A stretch of 26,556 nucleotides of DNA from Plakobranchus ocellatus (Eukaryota > Mollusca > Gastropoda > Plakobranchidae). Shown piece after piece: positions 9,901 to 21,884 of the stretch. The stretch spans positions 223,964-250,519 of the forward strand of contig BLXT01004995.1 of the NCBI GenBank assembly GCA_019648995.1. Direction: 5' to 3'. A model generated the notes under the pieces. It was not told the DNA's origin. It saw nothing but the letters and a program-made list of their open reading frames with translations, and ran no database searches. Both the position numbers and the translations under genes were made by a program. Position 1 is the first letter of the stretch. Every line of letters starts with the position of its first letter.

Positions 9901-12900
9901 TTATTGGCTCTTTGTTTCGTTTGCTGGAAATTTTTAGAATAACTTTTTTAGCACGAGTTTTTTTTTTTAAGTTTCAGCCAGATAATCAGCATGATCTTTA
10001 GGGTCTGAAATGATCTGGCCGTCTTTTTTAAGATGACAAGATGGGGAAAATTTTTGCCTTTAATTCTTCTTATTTTCTTTCAGTTTTAGAGCAGGTATTT
10101 GAGTTTAATAAAGATGCATATGTCTTCCAAGACTGTTTCTTGGAGTTTTTAATTACGAACTTAGCCTTGGCTTTTTGTTTTTTAAAATTTATGAAATTTT
10201 CCATTGAAGGGGTCTTAAAATGCCCTCTTTGAGCTTTTTTCCTTTCCCGAAGAGCTTGCCTACATTCCTGGATAAACCAGGGCACTCGTCTTTTACATTT
10301 TGTCCTACAGGGTATGGACGACCTGGTCGCATAGAGCAGCTTTGAAGTAAACTACTCGATGTCGGCCACAGAGTCGTCCAAAGACAGTCTGCATAGGTCC
10401 CCGAAAAACGGTTCCAGTTGGCTTTTTAAAAATTAAAATTAGTGATTACATTACCGTTACAATACGAGGACAATGTTAAAAAAATATAGGAAAGTGATAG
10501 TTGCCGCACAATTCACTGTAGGCAGCGCAAGAACACTCGGCGGCAATGGACGGTGAAGCCATTGCCAAAACAATCGCTGAGGTCAAATGATATGCCGAAT
10601 GAACAAAAGTTTGCTCTCCTGAATTTAGAATGATCAAGTCATTTTCAGCCATGAACTCCTCAAGCATCCTCCCCTGTCCATCCCCGCGGGAGTCCCCCCA
10701 CGCAGGAGAATGTGCGTTGAAGTCTCCCAGCAAAATAGTTTAGCCAGAGAGAGTTTCGAAACTGGGGTATTGGGAGGCAGGTATAGAGAGCAAACGGTTA
10801 GTCTTTTCCAGGCTTATTGTGGCAGCTGCAGCATACAGGCCAATTTTCAGGCCAATTTTCGGGCCAATTTTTGAAAAACGTATTCCGTTTCTGATGAGGA
10901 GGGCCGCCTCTCCCCGGGGGACCACCCTGCGGAAGAAGTAGGGTATAACCCCGGGGTGGCGACTGCCCATCCCCAAGCCTGCATTCCTGCAGGGCCACAA
11001 TAACCGACTGCGATCGATTCAGCAGTAAGTTCAGTTCTTCAAAATTGTTCCTAAAACCGCGAACGTTCCATTGGACCACGGTATCCATTACCACAGACTA
11101 TTTATTGCTTGGCAGACCACCCTTCGCTAGCCTGCCAAGCCTTTAATCTTTTTGGGTTGCTTAGCCCCTTCCGTCACATGGACTTCGGGGGTGAAGGGGT
11201 AGGGAGGCGAGGATGAAGGCGGAGGACCTTGGGGCTTCTCCATCGGGGGCGGAAGGTGGGATTTGGAGGGGGAGAGAGGGCACTCCATAGGGGAGGCGGA
11301 GACCCTCGGGGAACTGGGGGAGGAATCCCCCCAGATTGAGGATAAAGTCTCCTCAGCTTCCATCGCGAGAGGCACAAAACGATTGAATGTTTCCCTAGGG
11401 GCCTCCTGTCTTTTCGACTTTTCGGCCCCGCGCTGAGCTGATGTCTCAGTTTCTGCTGCTCTCTGGGGACTGAGAGCCGGAGAATCCTTAGGTTTTTTTC
11501 CCCTTAGATGGGGCAGAAGGGGCACTTCTACCGCCATCCTTGGGGAGCGCTGCTGGCTTCGTTCGAAGTTGAGTCTTGACAGCACTAGCATCAGTACGGG
11601 TTGAAATCATTTGTTGGACTTCAACCACAACTGCCTTACGTGCTTGCTGAAACGTACCGCCATTCTCAGCTTTGAAACAAAGAATGGCTTGTTCTTCCAG
11701 GAACTTTGGATAGGTCTTGCTGCTGGCTCCATGGTCTCTTCTGCAGTTTATGCGATGGGGATCAGCCGAACAGTTCCGTTCGAAATGACCACCCTTGCCG
11801 CATTTAACACATACAGCAGCAGGTTTCTTACACCTGTCCTTGCCGTGGTCATAGCGTTGGCACTTATAGCAACGCATCGGGAGCGGACGTAAGGTCTGAC
11901 ATCAAGAGTCAGGTACTCCGCACGCATTTTACTCGGCGGCTTCGGGCTGTCAAAGGTCAGAACGACGGTGTCGGTTTGAATTTTGTCTTCAACCCGACGC
12001 ACCTTAATGCGCCAAGCATGAGTGACGCTACTCAGTTCCTCCACCATCTCCTCTTCCGAGCAAAACCGCAGATCACGACTACGAATAAATCCCTTGGAAC
12101 CGTTCAGGCTCCTGTGAGGACTGACAGTCATATATGTCACAATTGCTCCCAGCTTCTTTGCCTGGTCGTTTGACTTTAGCTAGACCATGAGGTTACCACT
12201 ACCAAGCTTGGTGACCTCGATGGTCTCGTCGCCCAGAATCGACTTCAACTCTCTATGGATCTTAAAAGGCGACCTATCGGCCACCTTCGCAGATCCTTTC
12301 GAGCTGATTACTATAAATTTTTTAAATGGTGACCAGCCCACAAAAGGAGACATGCTCATCAAAGTAGGAAGGTCCTCCGCCTTCTTCTTTGCTCACAACA
12401 GAGACAGCCCCACGAGCTGCCTCTATGCAAGGCTTCTTCGCCTCTTCGGGACATGGAGAGAGATCGGGGTTTTCTGTTTTAGTTCATGAGGGAGTTTGAT
12501 AGATTCAACTCCAGGGCTCCCCGCCCGCCCGGAGCCCAACCAAGGGAACACATTGCGCGGATTTACCCTGGAGCTATACTCCCAGCAGAGGGTGTGGGAC
12601 CTCTACTGGGATTGACCCAAGCCCTATTCGAAGAAAAATGACCAGCCGATTGCGCAGCGTGGGTCGGCGCTGCCCTCCCGTCTCACGAGAAGGAACTGGC
12701 TAAAGAGGCATGTTGGTGAGTAACCGCCAATATTGCCGGGCCGTCACCACCTCGACCCCCAGGATCCACCCCTGCCCCCACACTGTGGGGGTGGGACTGT
12801 CAATTATTTCCAGCTCCGGAGAGATACGGTGGATAGAAGAAGGGACAGTGAGAGGAGAAGTAGACGGGACGAAAGCGCAGGAAAAGAAGTGGGGATAGAA

Positions 12901-13466
12901 GACAAAACCAGGTGGAGAAAAAGAGATGTCACCATGTACTGACGAGAGGCAGTTCATAGGCGACAACCTGCCCTGGTCGCCTCTTAGGACCCGCGACAGC
13001 CACGGCGGAGCACATTCTTTTCCCGGGCCCCACACGGGAATCTTTTGAGTGAATAATACCTTAACGCCTCAGCAAGAATATGTTTCTATATAGACTAGAC
13101 ATATGCTTGCTCATGATATAGGCGAATCATAACGCAAAGACGCAATTTTGAATGACTATAAAATGGAATTAATTGCTACAAAAAAAAAAAAAAAAGCTTG
13201 GCATTAGATAAATACACAGATCATGGAGAATAGTTATTTCAAATGTTTACATAAAAAAAAAATCGCCTTCTTATAATAATAGAAAAGAAAAAAGGGGATA
13301 TAGGAGAGAAAAATCTCCATGTGCTTTTGAGTCTTTGACAAATTATGTGATCTCATACTTTTTGGCCCCCAAACGGGATTCAAAGCCGCAACTTAAAGTC
13401 TTTACACATATCTGTTGAGCTCGCTACTCAAAATACTACCAACGACCTGATGTTATGAACGAAGAG

Positions 13467-13536
<70 letters not shown>

Positions 13537-13574
13537 TATGTTTACAGAGAGAGAGAGAAAGAGAGAAAGAGAGA

Positions 13575-13630
<56 letters not shown>

Positions 13631-14424
13631 TCGCCTTCCACAGCAACCACATATACGGCTTCTTTTTAAATCGTTCTAGTCGTGACGACATCAAAGGAGC
13701 AAAACGATATTAACAAAATCGAATTTGCGTTTCTTTCTGGTTGTCCCCAGAGAATGGATCTGGATAAGTACCAGTGTTGGAGTGTTGACAAAACCATCGG
13801 ACTTTGCCAGACATGTTCGGGCGCTTCTTGACAACTAATAAGCAGCACTAATAGTCTGTCATCACCTACAGCCGCTAAATGTCTCATCGGAATTTTCTTT
13901 TAGCTCCGTGGAGGAATTGGTTGTAAAAGTCTTTCTGAATGCCTATTAGGTGTCCACAGTGAATAAATGTGTGTCTGCCTTTGTAGGTAGACTGATTGAT
14001 GTTCTGATAATTATCTTATTTTCAAAGTTCGCAAGTCTAATATATTTTTAATAGAACCGTTGTCTCATACTCTGGTAAACTATAAGCTAATTTTCCGGCG
14101 TAATCACACTTTTCAGCTTCTTTTAAAAAATCTCTTTCATTTTTTTACCGACCATCAAACACGCTCTTTCTCCTCTAAAAATAGTAAAATTAAATAAATT
14201 ATTCCAAATAGCATCCCCTTTTTTTCGCAAATACGTTGTGAATACTAACTTCAACTTGGAATTAGAAAACTACTGATAAAATTTTAAAGATCGCTAAAGT
14301 TTCATAATAAAGAAATAGCAGTTATGAAAAAAAAAAACTTATTAAATCACTTTTATGTACTTCAGTATCCATGAGTCTAAAATCAAAAGTCCCAAATTCT
14401 TAAAAATGTCAGCCTTTTTTTCTT

Positions 14425-14484
<60 letters not shown>

Positions 14485-15118
14485 CACTCTTTACCTCTCT
14501 ATTCTCTCCCTCTCTGCCTGTCTCTGCCTCTCTATTTCCTTTCCCTTTTTTATCGTCTTGATATTTCTTTATCCAAAATAGAAAGAAATGTTGAAGTAAA
14601 ACGTATTTGATGTGTTAGTTATTCTATTTGAGCCAGTGTGTCAAATCGCTGTGTTAAAGGAAAAGTAAGGGGACCGAGAATGAGATTCTCAAATATCGCG
14701 ACAGGGCTCCTTAAGCCACAAAAGTGTGGGCCTCCTACTTTGCGTACCATCAAATAAATTGACAATTTTTATCCCTTTTAATACTTTATTCTTTCAAACC
14801 AACTTATCTGCCTTTAAAATATTTTATTTTAATCTAAGTCCGCGTGCACGGTGAATTGTGGATCTGGGTGAACAACTCCCGTATGCCAGCTTTATTTTGA
14901 AAGATCTTGAAATCTCCAATCGCGCAAGATTGATACGACCTCCCAGAATATTGACAACCACGGCAACTTGAAAAAACACTCTCAATTAAAATGAAGCGAC
15001 TGTGTGATCTTTTTCTCTTCCTTTCACTATGGAATTGGCTAACTATTATTCCCTTGAACCTTTTCAAGGGAATGGTGATTATTGCTGGCCACCAGAGATA
15101 TGCTGAAATGGAGACAGA

Positions 15119-15188
<70 letters not shown>

Positions 15189-18100
15189 GTTAAGAAAAAC
15201 GCGACAGTAAGACTTTCAAATAAAATGTAAGATACATCAGTGTATAACATATCAGCAGCTGTGAAAGAGTTTTAGATAGATAAGGGAGACATAACAATGA
15301 CTCATAAAAAGGCCCTCTTACAAATAACTGTAGGAGTTGTATAAATATGCAATAATGATAAGAAACAAGACATAGGACAGTTGAAATAAACCACAGAGAC
15401 ATGCACTCAAAGAATTAAGAAAGACATAAATAAGAATTTACAAATGGATGGCGATGAAATTAAATATGGAAGTCAGACATAAGAAAAAGTGTGTAAGTTC
15501 CTTGGAACAAGGTGTAAAAAGAGGCATGCAAGACAATAATTCAGAAAACATGTATCTACTTTCTTGCAAGAAAATTAGCAATTCGGGTCTTACAAAAGGT
15601 GGGAATTTGATACTTGATGTTCAAGTTTTCTAAGCAGTCCTGTTGGTATCTTTAGAGATCTTTATCACATTCTAGTTATCTCCTGATTTTCCGAGAAGTG
15701 CCCAATCCTTATATTTCACGAATAACCACATATCGTGCTCTATGTCACTACCCGCCTTAAATTTAGTCACGGCGGTGTTAAACGAACTAGAACTGCCCAT
15801 TTTAACGCTCCTTGTCAGGCGTACCGAAATAGCTATTGGCGAGAATTACTGGAATACTGATAGTTTCAGGACCCTATAACACACACACACACACACACAC
15901 AGGTTAGATTGGGAGCGTGTTCTCTTTTATTACTAGACTTTAGTCTCTAATAAAGCTAGAAGAATGATGAAGACAAGCCATCAAAGACCAAAACAGAAGT
16001 TGGATGACGCAGTGGTCAGATCAAATCTACAGGAAAAATTATATCAAGTTGGGTCAACTGATTACCGAGGCGTCATTGCAAAGAAATTGTGAAGGAAGCA
16101 AAATAGAGTGGAAAAAAAAAATAGAAAAAAACTTCTTTAGCTCAGCAGGCAGTCACCATGCAACTTTCACAAGAGTGTGAAAACAGCGATAGTCAAAGAT
16201 AAGACATGAATCAACAAGAAATGTATCAATTACCAAAATGACAATTGCATCAATGATAAAAAAGATATTAAAATTAAGAATTCAGTGAGTTGATGAACAA
16301 CGCTCGCACAACAAGTTCACAAAACCTACGAAATCTCAACGACGAATCCAACATGTAAATTCAACTAGCTTTTAGAACATGAATTCAGAGCGAAAAACAT
16401 TACAACAAAGACCATTGAAGTGATTGGTGAAACAATAATGCAATTTCTGATGTCATAATATGCTCAGATTTGGATTATTGAAATGATCGACCCAAAGATC
16501 CACAATCATGTATTAAAATCGGCATGATTTATTAACGTATTTTACATAAATTTACAGTGTATAAGTGCGCAGATTATTTCAAAATACCTTGTAAAGCCCC
16601 AACCTATCTATAAAGGTAACGTTAGGGGGGACAAACGTAATTTTAATAATTTGTCGGCATAGTAAGGTCAAAAGGGATACATGCAAGAAACAATATTTGT
16701 AGCTTTTGATACGCAAAAGCTCAGTTAGATGGATGGTATGCATTAGGTTGTGCAACCGTTCCCATAAGCAACTAAAAGTTAATAGTTCAAAGATAATTTT
16801 GGGAAACTTGAATGTAGTGCGTATATTTTTATTTCGATTCTAGTAGATTCATTTTATTTTGAAAATTTAATACTGATCTTGATACAGAAATCTAAATAGT
16901 CCTACAAGACTTAGAATCTTAAAACGAAATGATTGACCTAAGACAGTTTCTTTGGTATGCTTTTTAACTAAACTCGCCGAAACTCATCGGAACTTTCCAA
17001 AACTCGACTAAACTCACTGCCAAAACTAACCAAAACTGGCTAAAACTCATCGAAACCCACTAAGTTCACTAAAAGTTGATTAAGGGCACTGAAACAGCAC
17101 CCAAGAAGAAATAAAGACGATTCTTAACTCTACCAATGACTGCATGTGAATATATCTATGCGTGTACGTGTGTACGATGGATGGAGAGAGCCTCAAAGTT
17201 TGCTGACAAAAACTCATTGAAAGTTTGTTCGACTTTCTGATTTGCTAGACAAAAAATTATCTGTCAAATGGCAACCTTTTTGCTACCATTTCCGGCTCCG
17301 AGTTTGGTCATGCTACAGCAAACAAAAACCTAAACAATGTCATCATTCCCGCTCATAAAATGCAAAAAGAATTGAACAGATTTTTCGTGATCCGTTGAAG
17401 GCTCTAACTGCCACGACTGGATACACCGGTAGGTAGATCTACATTTTTATTGAAGCAATTCATAATGATTTTTTCGCCGAGACGCCACTTCCCTCTCCTC
17501 CACACACTCCAGTTAGGCACTTGCACAAATAGATGTCCCAAATCAGCTGGAAAACCCAGAGTTTATTTTTAGAATGAGGGAAAAATCATTGTTTTTTATC
17601 TCTTTGGCTTCATTATTTTCTTACCACGAAACTCAAAAATAACAAAAGAAATTACTTTTACAACGGCAGCTCGTCTCAATAGGCAGGGTGGGCAATGCCC
17701 AACTAGATTGGCTAGTGCCTGACCAGCCTGACCAGCCTGAAACGACCAAAATAAATAAATAAATAAAACAAATATTAATTTCTAAAAAAAAGTACAGTAA
17801 GAAATATGATCTCCATGACCCAACATAGATAGTATAGACACCGAGCTGGCTGGGCGTGTTCAACCATTTCTGCCGAAAGGCGCTGTCGCCGCTGCTGGCT
17901 TACCGTAGTTGTAGCAAAGATAGTAAAGCAATAGGTAAAGATGGGACACTTCCTTCTTTGTGTCAATTAAAAATGTGTGGAAAGGCCACGCCCCCTTTGA
18001 GCGTGTACAAAGTACTTTTTTAGTAGCTACACCGCAGATTCTAGATCTAGATCTAGGCTTGTTTACACTGAATAATGACTGAACCGGGTGATGTAAAGCA

Positions 18101-21100
18101 ACAGAAAAAAGACAGTTTTTTTTCGATCTAGATTCCAAATATCTAGATCTAATCTAGAATTTATTGATTTTATTGTCATTGTTTTGTACTTAAGAAGTTT
18201 TAACGTTTTTTTTTTTCTAGGTAAATTTATATTTTAAATTTAATGGAACTATTGCATTTTTCCATTGAATAGCCAGACCATCGAAACCGACTGGCAATAA
18301 AATTGTACGTATATATTTACTTTCCCAAATTTTTCTCTAGATAAGAATAGATCTACATCAAGAGTCTAGACTCTAGATTAGTATAGATCTACATCTAGAA
18401 TCTAGACTCAAATAGAAATAGACTCTTGTAGAAATAACCTCACCAGATCTAGATCTAGATCAGCTATATCACAAAAGTTCTTTTTTTTTTTTTTTTAAAT
18501 AATACTTTATTTTAATATAATTTCTCATCTTTGTTTATCGTCCGGGAAGCGAAAAAACGACATCGATGGATTCTTCAGTCTTGAATTCGTACAAGAAATT
18601 GCAAACACCACTGGCTTTCTCGCTTAGAATTTGTATAATATATATTCCGCAATGGTTGTTTACCAATAGTACAGCACCACCGCTTGGTGGCGCTCTGTGT
18701 CAATGATAACGCATTTTTAGCCTAGTGTCCTATCTGTACGCTTATTTAGTATCTGTGGTTGTAACCCCCCTAACCAAGTTCCTTTACATCGACCTGTAAT
18801 TAAAAAGCAAAAAGCGAGAGGCACGAGCTGGGCCGTGATTAAGGAAAGCACTGTCTTCATCAGACAAGAAGGTAAGGTACACCCGCACACCCATACTATT
18901 GCTTTCTAGCCCCATGGTCCCTGTCAGGTGGAATCCCCATGAGGTAATCTCTTTCCGATTCGTCTTTCGCTGCGCACTCAGCAGCAACCTGGAATCATCT
19001 GGGGGTTACTCTTTCGTTTGCAAGCCTTTAAATAAATAAATAAATAATCTGGTATGAGCTAAAAATTTTCCAAAATTAAGTTTCACGCAACCTGAACATA
19101 AATTAATATTCTATTTTTATGAGTCTCGGTCCACACACTACAAACTTAATAAAAGCGCCAAGAAAACTAACTTCTAATAATTAAAACCAACTACCGGTAA
19201 TCGCAATAAGACGGCCGTCAACTAGGAGTAGGTTATCATCTTTTTGTTCCATTAAGTTCTACCAACCAGAGTTTGGGGGTATGATGATTGATTGATTGAT
19301 TATTGGTATACCCAGTCCACCATTAAGCGGTGATCTCAGGGTTTCTGTTCTTTCATTCTCTCTCATAAGCTTCTATCAAATGCTCAAGCAAATCAAAGCA
19401 AAGATAAAAATCCATTAAAAATCCAACAGAGTATTAGGAGTATATTCAATTAAAATATGCCGGACAGTGTAAAGGCTGTCGCAGGCATAGCAAAAAGGCT
19501 GTTCCTCATTTTTTAAAAAGTAGCTCTAGGTGAGCAATGAGTGGCCCACCCGAAGCCTACACATTACCGTCTCCCGTTTTCTACCTGCTTCTTCATTTCT
19601 TTTGCTGAGGTCTTCTCCCAAGTTGGGGAGTACTTCGTGGAGCTTGCTTGCCCCTCAGCATCCCAAGTTTCTTTTGCCAAACGGTGTGGACGTAAGCATT
19701 TACTTTAGGTTTCAGATCACACCAGCAAATGAGTTTTCTTGAGCATGATGTTCTATTTAGAGCCGCCTTTCAAGTTTGTCAACATTCTCATTGCCTCGGA
19801 TGCCTACGTGAGCAGGAATCCAGACAAAAGAGATGTGAATATATGGGTGGAAATTTTCGGATTAAATTGTACAGGCGCCTGATATCTTTAACTTTGAAAT
19901 TTTTGCTTTGAATACCTGTAAGGCTGACAGGCTATCACTGTAGATAACAAAGTGAGGATAAAAGACAAAAGGCAGGTGGAGAAAAAGAGATGTCACCATG
20001 TAGGCCTAGTGACGAGAGGCAGTCCATAGGCGACAACCTGCCCTGGTCGCCTCTTACGACCCGCGGCAGCCAAGGTGGAGCACATTCTTTCCCCGGGCCC
20101 CTCATGGGGAAGAAATCTATGAATGATTATGATGTAGCAAGTGATGAATCATGATTAATCGATGTCTCACTCGTTCAACTATTCGCCAGATTAAAATTGG
20201 AGCAAATAAAGGAGCTCGGTCCTTATCAAGCCAAGACTTTGTGCTTAAAGAGAAGATTCATAGATTTTCTAATTCATAACACGAAATAAATGTACTTTTT
20301 ATAAAAGGGTTCTTAATTTTCATAAAAGCAGAGTATAAAAAGTCTTCACAAATGTAGGAATGACATAGACATAAAATGGTTAAGAAAGACATAAGGATAT
20401 GCCATAAACGGATTACAATATCATTACTTAGACATACGATAATTGCGAGGTACTCGATAACATTGTACACACGTCAGTTTCTCAGACATACTTTAGTTGT
20501 GAGTTAAATGGAAGTAAGACATAAACACAGCTAAGAAAGACGAAGGACTGAAGCATATAAAATGATGAGAGGGAAATAAGGAAGTACTAGCCAAACTTGC
20601 AAAAACAAAAGCTAGCTTTATTTTGTAAGGGGCGAGAAAAATTGTAGCAAAAATCGAATCCTACACACATCTGAGTATACCCCATCTCTTTCCTCTGTAT
20701 TACTTTTTTTCATCCTTTAAATTGAGCAATGGCATCTCACCAAGCTTCCAGGTCATTAAGCTGCTTAGGTCTAGTCACGGCAACGTTAAATGAAGTAGAC
20801 GTGCCCATTTTGTTAGTCCTTATCCCTAGGGTGCCGAGCTAGATTGACACAAATTGCTGGAATATTGACTATCTTTAAGGGACCTTAAACTCTCACACAC
20901 TTTAGGATGGCTGGATGCTCAGTTACTTTATCTCGACTATTTTTTTTATCATGTCAAATATATTATCACCCATTTCAGGTTTTTTTTCTTTTTTTCAAGG
21001 AGGAATGAATGCTCTACGAATAGGAAAAAAAAGGTAATCACGCAGCATTTTTTGGACAAAAATTGTCATTCTTCTATGCATTTCATATGCTTATTTTCTA

Positions 21101-21848
21101 TTTTTATAATTTACATAACTATTATTGGTCTAAGGTGTAATGTAAATTTAACTCGAGACTGAATAATGACGCTTCCTGCTTCTAGCCTTGCCAAGTCGAG
21201 GTTCTTTTCATGTTTGGCCAATAATTAAAGCACGCCAGTAAAATGAGAAGACCTTCCTTAAACCATCTATTTCTTTTCCACCAATAATTTTCTCCAATAT
21301 ACTTAGCTCTATTTCAAAGTTTTTTAAAGGCTGGATTTAGGTTTGTATTTAATTCGTCGATAAGAACAAACAATTGAATATATTACATCTTTCCAAATCA
21401 CTTGAGGCTGTCGTTAAGAAAATGATGATAGGCTGTTTAAAAAAAAAATGCAAAAAACCAATTGTCTCACTCACCAAAATTCTATGCCAGGGGATAGGCT
21501 TCAAGCGCGGGAACAGAATGTTGGCTCATGCAAGCCTTAAACTTGTCTACAAATGTTATTTATCAATTTGCCTAAAAGCTGCTATGATAGATACATAACA
21601 CTATGATTTGCCTGTTTGTCTGGCTGACTGTGTGACTCTTATTTAGTTAGAGTGTGAAATTTTTACTCTTTTTCTTCTTTTTCTGTTTGAACACATATCA
21701 TCCCATTCCTCTTTTTATTTGATTGTCGGAATCAATGATCTTTACCGATATTTTTCAACACCGACACTATGTTTTATTTACTTACTCTCTCTTAGTCACT
21801 TTTCTGTCATGTTTTGTACACGTATCTGTACGCATGGCTCGATACCAG

Positions 21849-21884
<36 letters not shown>

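Larger units (their letters stand above)
7671..13039 (-). mobile_element. Nimbus/I-type LINE, near full length but inactive
   Basis: Read on the minus strand: a GC-rich 5' UTR (13039 to about 12455), a gag-like ORF1 with zinc knuckles, an ORF2 with APE endonuclease, fragments of reverse transcriptase, RNase H and a final CCHC finger, and a 3' end in ATCA repeats (7671-7691). APE endonuclease plus RNase H plus an ATCA-type tail fits the I clade, where the snail element Nimbus belongs (family knowledge; I made no alignment). The 5' boundary is inferred because the second copy ends at the same CCCGGGCCCC-CA-GGG motif. Stops, frameshifts, a lost endonuclease Asp and a missing reverse-transcriptase core show it is dead. 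I found no convincing target-site duplication. Confidence 0.9.

Noticed and set aside
12710-13035. Open frames on both strands near the LINE 5' end
   Set aside because: They lie in the GC-rich LINE 5' UTR, where long open frames arise by composition; no gag motif is present.
7671-13039. Flanking target-site duplication for the large LINE
   Set aside because: I compared the bases just outside both ends and found no convincing direct repeat.
15048-15073. Hairpin as a transcription terminator
   Set aside because: The context is eukaryotic, there is no U-run and no adjacent gene.
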